DNA of 64,000 nucleotides from Malus domestica (Eukaryota > Streptophyta > Magnoliopsida > Rosales > Rosaceae), in assembly GCF_042453785.1 (NCBI RefSeq), contig NC_091663.1, forward strand, positions 37,159,001 through 37,223,000. Direction: 5' to 3'. How positions within the stretch are numbered: position 1 is the stretch's first letter; each line of letters opens with the position of its first letter. Under the pieces are notes generated by a model, which was given only the letters and a program-made list of their open reading frames with translations, was not told where the DNA came from and made no database searches. Positions 34,656-47,547 of this stretch are shown here, one piece after another. The translations under genes and the position numbers were made by a program.

Positions 34656-34770
34656 TTCCCAGAAACAAAAACTGTGACGGCGTGTTTGGGGCCCAAAGCA
34701 GACAATATCATGCTACGGCGGAGGCGGGACCCGGGATGTGGTGGATCTCGGGTTAGGATGTGACAATCAT

Positions 34771-35777
34771 CACCATGAACACCACACCAAGAGATAGCCA
34801 CAAGATCCAAATCGGCTTCACCGACCCCTACAACTATATATAATACAAATACATATATATAATACAAATACAATAGCAATTGGACGAGGGGTGAGGCTAA
34901 AGGGGTATGTGAAATGCCCTTACTTTGGCTAAAACAGCAGATCTATTGGCCTCGAAGAAGGACTAGAGTCGCAGTGGATGCCGCCAAAACCAAGCAAGAA
35001 CAAAGGGGGCGGCGGCTGTTGTGCTCTCTAATCTAGGGTTGAAGGGGTGGCGACTTTCATTTTTTTGAGAGAGAAAATGAGTAAAGCGATGAGTTTTCGT
35101 ACCTAACTGCTGTTTACAGAAGAGACTCCTCACCAAAAAAATTATATGAGCATCAGTGAAAATAAAACCCCACGTGAACATTCTTGTTAATGAATATAAG
35201 AAAATCCACAAAATATAAATGAACTTATATATAAAGACTCAAATGATCAGACATTGTTATGTGTTTTAACGTTTTCACATATTAGTGTATAATTGGTTTG
35301 TGTGTGCAATTGACGTTGTATTTCAAACTAATAATGCAATATTGTGGAGGAAAGTCAAACCACATGCCATTGCATTATTTGTTTGAGATACATATACAAT
35401 GGCGTACCTGGTGTAGATAAAATGTTCTTCATGTGACTAATTTTGTTAATAAATATATTGCGTACCCCAAAAAGAGAGAAAAACTTATGGTATAATGTAA
35501 TGAGTTTGTGACAGTAGTCAATATTGTGCCAAACGTTTTACTTTTTTAACATGACAATGTATTACTAGTTTGTAATACAGTTACGATGACATTTCATTGT
35601 ACAGAGAAAGGGCACGTTGCACAATGAACCAACACAGTGACAAAAGTGCCTCATTACAAGATAATCCAAGTTAATTAACTCAAAGCAAAAGCCGTTATTG
35701 GAGGATGTAGAGCTAGCTATGATTAAGACCTAGCACGGTTAAACAGATGAGGGCAGCAGCTTGCAGCCTTTGCAGTT
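34771..35777. other. Upstream flank of the endoglucanase gene
   Basis: No gene is recognised. It contains short TATATAATACAAATACA repeats near 34847-34872 and otherwise AT-rich DNA. The last few hundred bases are the presumed promoter of the GH9 gene. Confidence 0.5.
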
Positions 35778-35785
35778 TATAAATA
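35778..35785 (+). promoter_or_regulatory. TATA box candidate of the GH9 endoglucanase
   Basis: TATAAATA lies about 120 bp upstream of the ATG at 35902, followed by a CT-rich leader. Confidence 0.6.
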
Positions 35786-35901
35786 CAAGGGAAGGAGAGA
35801 AGGGAGAGGTGTCTGCTTCTTCTCCCTGCGGCTTTTCAGTTTAGCAGTTGGCTTGTTAGTTGGCCTGCATTATTATTTCTTTTACTTTTACTCCTCCCTA
35901 A

Positions 35902-38262
<2,361 letters not shown>

Positions 38263-38938
38263 GCTAAAAGCTAAAAGCTGAAAGCTGCTTCTGAGATTCT
38301 CCTCCAAGTTATTAGGTGTTTTTAATTTGAATTAATTATTATTAAGCACTGCTTTTTAGTAGTAACTGGATGGAAAGTGCACGTGGTGATAGGGTCGAGA
38401 GCAAAGAGCCCCAAACTACGAAGCACAAATGTCAAGGTGTAGTTGGTGTTGTTGGTTCATATGTTAGCGTTCATAATTATAGTATCGATGTCGTAATTTC
38501 GTGCCAGAAACAGTGTTTATATGTGAGAGTTTTATGGGCTCTAAGATTGGCCTTTGGGGGGTTACTTGTTGACTCTTACCACCATTCTAATTTGGTAGTT
38601 TTGTTTGAGTGATTTTCCTCTAGTAAACAACTAGCAATAGTTTAGCGTGATTTGAAAAGAATTTTTTTAACATATATGATAAAATATTAGAAGATATTGA
38701 AAATATGGAAAATAAGTATAAATAAGTGTTCATCTAAATATTCAATAAGTCTATTTATTGAAAAAATAACATAAAAAAAATTATTTATTTTTTGTCTAAG
38801 TGAAAGTTGAGACGCATGCGAGCGTTTAGCGGTCTAGGTAAGTCTAGGCGCTCTTTTTTAATTTTCAAACATCTAGGATGAAATCGAAACAATGGTTAGC
38901 CACCACTTAGGTGGAGGTCTAGACCACACTGGATGGAG
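38263..38938. other. 3' flank of the endoglucanase gene
   Basis: The AAGCTAAAAGCTAAAAGCTG repeat just after the stop and the following AT-rich DNA are probably 3' UTR. A small frame at 38370-38612 shows no known domain. Confidence 0.5.
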
Positions 38939-39330
38939 ATTTTTTTTTTTTAATAAAAGATTAGATATTATTAAGAATAAGAAATCATGACAAGAGGATA
39001 ACAGAATAAAAGAGAGTGATCCTTGAAAAGGCCTTGCTGGGTCTACCAATCCGGAATCAAGGAAAGAAGGGGTCACCAAATACATCAAATACTCGAAAGA
39101 AAGCTATGTAACACTATCCTCTATCAAGGCATCTACAACTAAATCCCGAAGTTCCTCAAACCAAATCACCTTCTATTGCGATCCAATTCCAGCTCGTGCA
39201 ATGACTAAAGCAGAAAAGATTAGGGTGTAACCAACTTTCAAAGGATCTCATGTTTTTGTGAGTTACTTTATAGATGGTCAGAAACTCAAGTGCCTTGCTC
39301 ACATGGTCGAACACCAAAGCTTTTTTACTT
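38939..39330 (-). mobile_element. Minus-strand retroposon 3' tail with poly(A)
   Basis: A T-run at about 38940-38951 reads as poly(A) on the minus strand, preceded there by T-rich 3'-UTR-like sequence. Farther upstream on that strand the frame contains EELRDLVVDALIEDSV-like coding remnants interrupted by stops. This is consistent with a truncated LINE or retrocopy. The parent gene is not recognised. Confidence 0.4.
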
Positions 39331-39477
39331 TGGCTTCCGATTAACTAAGCTGGAGATCGATGGATCTGTAACTATCAGTGGTATAGTCTAGTGTCATTCT
39401 TGTTGTTAAGTAAGATATGTTTAGTCGAGTCATTTTATTAAAATACATATAGGTCCATCAAATGATATATTTTTTTA

Positions 39478-39633
39478 AAGGAAAACTAATGAAAAAGGCT
39501 TGAAAACTTTGAGTTTTAATTATAAGGACAAAATAAAGGGTAAAATGAATAGTACCAGGATTGACTTTTTAGTGTAAAAATATGATTTTTCGTTAAAGTG
39601 AAAAGTACCGGGTACTTTTCGTTAAAGTTCCCT
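39478..39633. repeat. MITE family F
   Basis: GGAAAACTAATGAAAAAGGC at one end and TTTTCGTTAAAGTTCCC at the other enclose GTTAAAGTGAAAAGTACCGG and AGTACCAGGATTGAC motifs. I recall very similar short elements as abundant in Rosaceae DNA. The two ends are only partly inverted. About 156 bp, non-coding. Confidence 0.5.
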
Positions 39634-40646
39634 TTTTTTAAAGTAATATAGTCGGATGGGATTTTCTACCCAAGGAACTATATAAAAATAAGAATCCAAA
39701 GACAAACATTTTGGATTAGATAATTAAAAATTATTATCAAGGATGGTCCCCAAAACAACACAAGAATAAGGCTTCTTTAGATTCAAGGCACATGACTTAA
39801 CAATTATACCTTATAGTTTAATAAGAAAAAACACAATCAAGAACAAAGAAAACGGGTGAGTGACAGTGGATAATGAAATGGGATATGAATTTTCTCCCCT
39901 CTCATTTTCCCTTCTCCTCTCTCTCTTTTTATTTGAACGCTCAAGATTAAGCAACATCATCATTTTGTTCTACTTTTTCAGTAGAGAGATAAAAATGAAA
40001 ACTGATAAAGAGGAGGAGAAGGAGTGAGAATCCAAATAATGCCTAACCAGGAAGTTATTAAATAAATTATTGTTGGGGAAGTAGTTTAGTGGTTAACGAG
40101 TAAATATTTGACCGTTGAAAAAATGAGTGTGGAAAAAGAAAGTGGAAGGAAGATCAAGAAACAAGATTTTGGGCAAAAGCATGTGAAAGTTTGGCGGGAA
40201 GGAGTGTGTGGATCGTTTGGTCAAAAAAGCTGCTTGTATATAAGTATGCAGGCTTGTCAGATATGGTCAAGTGTCAGTAAGGGTGTAAAACGCGAGAAAG
40301 TGGCTACGGGAAGGACTACTAGTCCTTCTGACAAAGTACACGAGATATGTCACATGCTCTGCAATGCGGACAGCGATCATCTTCGAATCCCTTCAATCAA
40401 ATCTATCAAATCAAAAAATTTGAATTCTTGAAATTTAATTTAACGATTAAAGTTATTATAATTTTTAAAAAAATTATTTGTTTGTAGTTGGATCAAATTT
40501 CAAGGACCCGAATCTCTTGATTTGATAGATTTGGTGAAAGGGATATAGAGATGATCATTTCCCTTGCAATGCTGAGCTTGAGCGGCCAGGTCGAGGTTGA
40601 GAAGGACTTTCATGCCACATGACAGTAATACTGTTATCGTGAAGAG
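39634..40646. other. Intergenic stretch, no gene supported
   Basis: The longest frame (40108-40431) is Lys/Ser-rich without a recognisable domain. Near 40380-40540, ATCAAATCTATCAAATC and its inverse TTGATAGATTTGGTG bracket an AT-rich core, a possible small inverted-repeat element. Confidence 0.45.
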
Positions 40647-40796
40647 ATTTTCAGTGTGATCAGCACACGCAGTGATATGTCACGTGTCACTTAATAAACG
40701 GTGGGTTAGAAAGTTAATAACTTAAAAAATAAAATTATCCACCATTTACATAAAAACACGTGATATACCACTCGTGTTCACGTCATAATGAAAAAT
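40647..40796. repeat. MITE family A, copy 3
   Basis: ATTTTCAGTGTGATCAGCAC at the left and CGTCATAATGAAAAAT at the right form diverged inverted ends. GTTAATAACTTAAAAAATAA in the interior is identical to copy 1 at 4491-4650. Confidence 0.75.
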
Positions 40797-41282
40797 TTCT
40801 CGTTATCGTGATGTTTTGAAATTAATAATACAATATTATGTGTAAGTTTTAATTTATATGACAATGCTATTGGTCAAAGTACAAGCTTCTTCACATGACA
40901 ATGCTCGACTGATTTGAAACGTTAAAGGTATGTACTCGATATAAGTTGATAACTTGTTATTGTCAAGTTGAGAATAGCAGTTAGCAAGTTAGTTGAAAGT
41001 CAAAAGGGACTCCCAAGGGACCCAAAAACATTCCAAATGTGGCGTCAGATTGGATTCTAACACGGAAGTATCTGAACTATATAGATCGACTGTGGAGAGA
41101 GGATATAGGGATATTATTAACTATTTTGATTAATGGAAAGCAGATCTGAATTCAAGTACAAGAGCACAGCCGCACTGTCCTAACTAATTTTTTTTTTTTT
41201 TTTTTTGAAAGGACACTGTCCTAACTAATTAATCCTACACACTTTACTGTGAAATGATTTTTAGAGGGAAGAGCATCATTTC
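40797..41282. other. Intergenic stretch, no gene seen
   Basis: AT-rich DNA with a 20-bp T-run near 41188. AGGACACTGTCCTAACTAATT after the run repeats CACTGTCCTAACTAATT before it, so the T-run lies between short direct repeats. This could be a tiny retroposition scar. Confidence 0.4.
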
Positions 41283-41492
41283 CTAATCTTCTTTGTGGGA
41301 ATCCTAATGATCCTCACATCTTAATCGTTCATCATACATCATGCGGTCAGTTTTTGTTAAGTACTATGTGTGTTTAATTTTAAATAATAAAATTCAAATA
41401 ATTTCTAACCGTATGATGTACGATGAATAACTCAAATATGAGAATCCCTAAGATTTTCATAATTTAGATTCGAATGGGATCCAAATTCTTTT
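41283..41492. repeat. MITE family D, copy 3
   Basis: GGAATCCTAATGATCC, then TTCATCATACATCATGCGG on the left, and CCGTATGATGTACGATGAA, then GGGATCC on the right, are inverted repeats of the same kind as at 21815 and 33367. Confidence 0.7.
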
Positions 41493-41689
41493 TAGAGTAT
41501 TAAGTACAAAACCCACAGATGACGACCCATGAGATAGTGCATTGGACCAATTAGATGGTGTAGTAAACCGTTGAAATGGTATTACACCGCTCAATCACCA
41601 TGACGGCCCAACAAGTGGTATTTACAAATAATATGTACTGAGTATGTGTTCGTAATGTAGCCGGCCCAACAAGTGGTATTTACAGATAT

Positions 41690-43060
41690 CGTCGGGTCTC
41701 ATGCCTTTCAAGCTTTTTGACGCATACTTCCAGAAACCATAAACACCAGCTAATGTCATTAGCCTTTCAGAATAAATCTTCCATGTGTACCTGCAATGTT
41801 ACAAAAACCCCTCACTTGAGTGACGCATGGCTAATACGAATTATTATTATACAACTGTAGAAGGATACTAACTTTTCATAAATTATTTGGAGGCCTCCAT
41901 CTGAGATTGTATTCCAGTAGCTAGGATCCTCCTTGCAACGTTGAAAGAAATCTGCCAAAAGTGCAGCAGCCTTCTCGGGATGATAAGGATCGATATGAAA
42001 TCCTGATACACCGGGAGACTTGTGTTCCTGCAATCTCTTGGTATGTGCTGGTGATTATGAAATCTGCATTATTCATGGCTATAAGATCAGCCGTGAACTG
42101 AGTTGAGAAATGGTATTTCTCCTCAAATTTCTTCCAATATATATTGGAATCCGGATATTTTGTTTTCTCCAACGCAAGCGCAATAGTACACTGAACAGAT
42201 TAGAACTTCTGATAACATTCTCGTTAGATAATATGATGAAATTTACAGCTGCAAAAATATCGAACCTGTGTAACTCCCATTTTATAAGCCAACAAAGATG
42301 CAACAAGATTCCCATCACTGTAATTCCCAATAATAAAGTCTGGATATCCCTGTAACTCAGCAGTAACTTCACCTGCAACATCCTGATCACATGAGAAACA
42401 ATGACTATATCAGATGGCAAAGGCTGAAAGGCATGTAAGGATTAGTTAATCGGAAGAGAATACAATTCTATAGTATTCTGAATATGCAATTAGTGAACAA
42501 AGTCATGTGCTACTTTCAAAGTAAAGGGAGGCAGTTGTGGTCATGGCAGCAGTGACATCAGATGGGTAGCAGGCTATGATGGGAATGCACATGGACAGAC
42601 AAAATCATCCACTTAAGATGGTGAAAGCACAGAAGGCACGAATTGGCAGATTTAGTAGCTGTAGATAATTAGAGTTTACATGTTATCAAAATTTACCTCA
42701 ACAAAGGTCTCCAAATAAGGCCATACGTCAAACCTTGAATCCACTTACGAAGAATCCCTTTTTCTGATCTAAAAGGAACTCTTAAAATATGGGTGTACTC
42801 GGTTCCAGTTATTTTTTCCAGCCTCTGGTTGCATGTAGTTCCTTTCGCATCAGGTATTAGCCTGGTCACCTTGAACCCACCAATGAAAAAATGCATGAAC
42901 TTTTACATACCAAAAAGCTACCGTAAGGATTCCTACTATAAAGATAAAGACAATTACAATAAGAATTCTTTGAGTGAAATCTAATCCTTGCCTGCGAATT
43001 CTTTCGAGCATTTCATTTTCGAGGGCACACATTTGGTCCAGTATATGGACAATCTGCATA
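41690..43060 (-). pseudogene. Sucrose synthase pseudogene with internal deletion
   Basis: On the minus strand, exon-like blocks encode consecutive parts of sucrose synthase: [18 protein letters not shown] (about 43058-42975), [20 protein letters not shown] (about 42860), [20 protein letters not shown] (about 42375-42270), [19 protein letters not shown] and [14 protein letters not shown] (about 42180-42040). Then, without an intron, come [20 protein letters not shown] and [14 protein letters not shown] (42025-41880). A last block reads [20 protein letters not shown] (about 41793-41700). About 300 residues of the glycosyltransferase B domain that normally lie between STYQEIAGT and GVSGFHIDP are missing. 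A one-base loss near 42740 shifts KWI(S)[11 protein letters not shown] out of frame. Neither the N-terminal third nor the C-terminus is found. The intact enzyme cleaves sucrose to UDP-glucose and fructose. Confidence 0.85.
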
Positions 43061-43194
43061 TAAGTTATGCAAACTTCTCGTTTGTTATGTTGCAATCACG
43101 GCTAAACATATGAAAGCTCATTATAGAAGTTTACAATGTACACAAAGTATAGGTAAAAATTGGTAGTGAAACAAGACAAGGTTAACTGATGAGT

Positions 43195-43348
43195 ATCGTA
43201 ATAATTCAAATTTTTAAACCAAATATGTGGTTGTTTATAATTGGATTATTACTTAAGTGTTGATTACGTGTTTATGTTCTATTTGTGACACGTGATTTGA
43301 TTTGTAAATTTGGTTTATAAATATGGTCTCCCTAGCATTATCTTTAAA
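43195..43348. repeat. MITE family E, copy 2 (inverted)
   Basis: Read on the minus strand, it begins with GATAATGCTAGGGAGACCAT and continues with ATAAACACGTAATCAA and TTAAGTAATAATCCAATTAT, matching the order in the copy at 28698-28871. Confidence 0.6.
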
Positions 43349-44579
43349 ATTTGCCTCTCTAGTATACCCTTTTATAATTGGATGGAAATATCATGGTGAT
43401 AGTGTGCATATTTAATGCAAATCGTTTTTTAAAATGAGATTTCTCTGCAAATTGAGTTTGTGGCTACTGATAAAAGACCATATTAGTTCGGAAAGTTACA
43501 ATCATTGTGAATTTGTTTCATATAAATACGGTCGAATAGTTGTTCTTATACACGGCCTCCAATTATGTTAAAGTTTCTCATGGTATAGGCTTTTTGATCC
43601 TCAAACTCCATTTGATCCCCCGGGACAAACTTCACGTTTGATTTCTTGTATTAGGTTAGTGATGTATATATCTGTGACAATCGTTAAGGGAGTAACTGAC
43701 CAACTTATTATTGTCTCGTGTGTGTGTGTGTGTTTTTTTTATTTTTTTTTATTTTTTTATAATACAAAACTATATCTTGTGATTGAATCACTTTGAATTC
43801 TCACTCCCTCAAATTTAACAAACAAAAAAAAACTTATTTAACCCATAACCATTAAGTATTCCTACAATGACAATAAGAAAATTAAAGAAATAAAATAAAT
43901 TCAATTTCCTACAGCAAAGAAAATCTTCCTGTCTTAAATACTTTTGCTTTCACAATTTGAATCCGCCAATTATTAGGATTAATTACTACGTCCAATCCAA
44001 CTCAAGACAAGCATTATGAAAATGATCAAGTCTTCTAATTCCCAAACCACCAACAGCCTTAGGAGAACAAACATTATTCCAGGCAACTGATTCATTTTAC
44101 TATCATTATTCCATCACATGTCTTATTTTAAGTGTCTTGATAAGATAAATAGTAAAATAAATTAAAAAACGTGTTTCTAATCATAAAACTTATGAACACA
44201 AGTATTTAGAAAAATCTTTTCAAACGGGATTTACTTTGTCTACTCCACGTAGCGCAACTTGTAAATCTTCTGATGTTTTGCCAGACAATGCAAAAGATCA
44301 TCTTAAACCACAATGTCACATAATTTGGGCCTACTGTGGGCCGGGCCGGTTAAAAACAAGAACCGCTTTAATTTGTGCGTCCCGCTTCCGAGTGATTTGC
44401 AAACCGGGAGTGTAGGACTTTGGAACAAGCGGTGTGGTGGTGGGGATCACCAAACAACCAAATAGGTCATCGTTTACTATTTTTGCATGAGTAAACATAG
44501 TTCATCGATGAAAACACTAAAATCGCAAATATTTTTTTAGATAATTTTAGGATTGGAGCTTCTTAAAATAGATAGAGAT
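43349..44579. other. Upstream flank of the polygalacturonase-like gene
   Basis: No gene is recognised. A (TG)n/T-rich tract lies near 43719-43760. A GATATATAGAG motif near 44580, about 80 bp before the ATG at 44662, is a weak TATA candidate for the gene downstream. Confidence 0.45.
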
Positions 44580-44661
44580 TGATATATAGAGATGCATGCA
44601 GCATTGCCCATTCTTGCAATAAATCAAATAAAAAAAAATCTGTACACATAGAAAGACGTCT

Positions 44662-46706
44662 ATGGGATTGAGGTCACCAAATATGGGGGGCGTTGCAAGA
44701 AGAACATCAGCCATGGCTGTGTTTCTTCTCGGCTTCGCTTTGCTCTCTTGCGTGGCCCAAGCTGCATCCCGTGGACATCTTTTCAGGGCTGGTGCCCGTC
44801 GTAGCGAGACTACCAAGAGGAAAGTGTTTGATGTCACAGCCTTCGGTGCTAAGACCGAAGACCAGATGAATAGAGGAAGCAAGAAGCCTAATGTTGTTGG
44901 CAAGTTGAGTACTGGGGAACTGCCCGGTGGAGGTATACCTGGCCTCCCTGGTGGTACTGAGGAGGAGAGTTATGATGATGGCGAGAAAATTGATGATCCT
45001 AATGGATTGGTGAGATTACAGAAATCGATAACACAATTTCATTTCAATGCATAACTCGTTCAATAATTTGAATTCACGGTTTGATAACATAAGATTATGT
45101 TGTATGCAGGCATTCATCCGGACATGGGTAGCCGCATGCAGAGGAAACTACAAGGGTCCAACTAAGGTTGTGATCCCCAAAGGAACATTCTTGACAGGAC
45201 CTGTGGTGTTCCAAGGGCCATGCAACAGCTCAACTGAGCCCATCGTCGTTGAAGTTCAAGGATATGTCAAAGCCAGCACCGATCTCAGTCAATACTCCTC
45301 GCCCGAGTGGTTTTCATTTGAGTTGGTTGACGGCTTGATCGTCACGGGTGACGGCACTTTTGACGGGCAAGGTACATGGACAACCAGTGGCAGCAAGGAC
45401 TCCAACAAAGCTGCTCAAGCCCCATCCGTAAGCTCTCTAGCGTAACATCTCCAATTATTCTCCATTTTCGAGTTAAATTTTAAGTGACATACCATTTATT
45501 TGATTCAATTGTTGCATGAATGCAGTCATTTAAATTCAACAAAGTGAACAACAGCCTGATCGAAAGGATCACATCCTTAAATAGCAAACTCTTCCACACA
45601 CACATGTTCGGCTGCAACAACATGACAATGAGGAATGTCCACCTCACTGCTCCTGGAGATAGCCCTAACACAGATGGCGTGTACATCAGCGCTTCGAACC
45701 ACATCAAGGTGCTTAACAGTGTTATCGCAACCGGGGGTGACTGCGTTTCCATCGGGCAAGGCGCTTACGATGTCACCGTTAAAAACATCACGTGTGGTCC
45801 AGGGTATGGCATCAGTATCGGGAGCCTCGGAAAGGACCCTGACGAACTGAGCGTCAGTGAGATTCACGTCAGCAATTGCACATTGAGAAACACCACCTAT
45901 GGTGCCAGAATCAAGACTTCGGCTGGCAAAAGTGCAGGAGAAGTGACCGGAATCGTCTTCGAAGACATTATCATGGACCAAGTTCAAAACCCTATTATTA
46001 TAGATCAGTACTACGGTAACACGAAGGTGGTAAAAAAAATCATCGATGGAAATAAAAAGATGGCAGTCCCCGGAAATAAAAAGAGCGTAGGAGCTGGATT
46101 AAAAAAGAAGGTAGGAGCTGGATTAAAAAAGAAGGTAGGAGCTGGATCAAAAAAGAAGGTTGGAGTAGGAAAACAGATGGTACGTATGCATGCACTCGTA
46201 AATAATTTAATTTATTAATTCTAATTAATTCATTATAGATTATTAATTCATTTTGAAATTTGTTTAATTTATTCAGGAACTGCAAGGTGGAAAGAAAAAG
46301 AGCGTAAGTAAGAACGTAAGTATTCAAAGTCATGCAGCTCATGCATATAATTAGTGATTCGATTAATTAATTTTGCACCATTTATAAGTTAATTAATTGT
46401 TATCTATTGTAAGTAATTTATAATTTGGGTACTGCATGCATGCAGGATGGAGCTGGGGTACCTTCTAGGCCAGTATCAAAGTGGAAGATCAGTGACGTTC
46501 ACTTCAGAAACATTAGGGGCACCTCAGCCGGAAAGGTTGCCGTTTCGTTAGCTTGCAGCTCTGTAAACCCATGCGAGGGTGTTAAGTTCACCGACATTAA
46601 CCTTTCCTACAAGGGCACCAGTAAGAAAAATACGGCGCTTAAATCTGAATGTTTCAACGCCCAGATTACACCAAAGGGCGTACAAAACCCACCACTCTGC
46701 CGTTAA
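44662..46706 (+). CDS. GH28 polygalacturonase-like protein, probable pseudoenzyme
   Basis: Exons are 44662-45009, 45110-45427, 45526-46179, 46277-46303 (or -46315) and 46446-46706. All are phase 0, giving 535 or 539 residues against roughly 400 for ordinary exo-polygalacturonases. A hydrophobic segment around residues 18-35 (AVFLLGFALLSCVAQA) is the signal peptide; the ATG at 44713 is an alternative start. GH28 motifs seen are NTDG (270-273), RIK (350-352) and the parallel beta-helix pattern. However the GDDC motif is GGDC (Gly293 replaces the first Asp) and the GHG motif is GYG (Tyr316 replaces His). Both are catalytic or near-catalytic in the family, so loss of hydrolase activity is expected. 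Two extra segments are a Gly/acidic insertion (about 75-115) and a Lys/Gly block (about 400-440) with three VGAG(L/S)KKK repeats. A wall-binding or regulatory role is possible. The frame is fully open, so it is not an obvious pseudogene. Confidence 0.88.
46085..46170 (+). repeat. 24-bp coding tandem repeat (VGAGLKKK) in the GH28-like gene
   Basis: GTAGGAGCTGGATTAAAAAAGAAG-type units occur three times plus a partial one (GTTGGAGTAGGA). They encode a basic, flexible block placed where family members have a short Cys-containing loop after DQYY. Confidence 0.9.
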
Positions 46707-47188
46707 ATTAGTTTTCGATAAACTCGAGCATCTTTGTGTACAAGATTTTGATTAATTTTGACTCAATGTTAAGAAAACATGTTAGCTGAACATCTGTGTA
46801 CTTAATGATATCGATTGATTTTTGTTCTTCTTCTCTGTCCTCTACGATTTCTCTCGACCTATGTATATATTATATAGTACTTCATGTAGTAACAATACAA
46901 AAAAATTATTTTACCACATATTTGTACCATCATTGTATCATCTTTCTAATAGAGATGAGACTCATATGTGTTGACAGGTTCTATCTCTGTTCTAGAAATG
47001 ATATAAATGATGATACAAATTAATGTGTTAAGTGTAGCATTACTAGTAATAATACGAATCTGACATCTATATATATGTGTGTGTATGATATTTCCCAATT
47101 TTGCTAAAAAAAATTCTGATATTGCCTATAATAGTCTGTAAATTTTTTATGGTCTAGCCTATTTATGTTGGTTCTCGCTATTTAGTTA
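46707..47188. other. 3' flank of the GH28-like gene
   Basis: AT-rich DNA without a recognisable gene, ending at the target site of the Copia element. Confidence 0.5.
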
Positions 47189-47547
47189 AAAGATATTGAA
47201 AGATGAAAGTCAACCAAAGCAATTAAGGCTAGTAGTGCAAAGTGTAGTGCAGTTGTCTCCTCTAGGGTAGCTGGTTGCATTAGTCAAGGAGTTTATTCTT
47301 CATGTCTTGTCATGTCTCCTTATTGACAAGGAATTTAAGGAAGACAAGACTTTTGTGTCTTCAACCTTGCCTTTATATTGTAACCCGATCTCTTGTTCTT
47401 CACACAGAAAAATATATACAAAACCTTCAAATTACAACAAAATCAACATGGTATCAGAGCATGAACCATAATCGACCTACTTCTGCATTTTTTGTTGTTT
47501 GTGTTGCTTTCTTATCCTGCTAGGGTTTCCAATACATTCTTGATAAA

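Larger units (their letters stand above)
34098..34770 (+). mobile_element. Cassandra-type TRIM retrotransposon with 5S rRNA-like LTRs
   Basis: LTR 1 is 34103-34399 (297 bp) and LTR 2 is 34470-34765 (296 bp); both start TGTTAGATCCCACATC and end GATGTGACA. The perfect 5-bp duplication ATCAT flanks the element (34098-34102 and 34766-34770). The interior is only 70 bp, starting with a primer-binding site TGGTATCAGA (34403-34412) and ending in a purine-rich AAGGGAGTGGA. Each LTR contains a 5S rRNA-like block. Small size, no coding capacity and 5S in the LTR define Cassandra, a family known from many plants including apple. It is non-autonomous and needs enzymes from other LTR elements. Confidence 0.93.

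Noticed and set aside
45577-45987. Minus-strand open frame of 136 codons
   Set aside because: It is antisense to GH28 exon 3, which carries conserved NTDG and RIK motifs in the sense frame.
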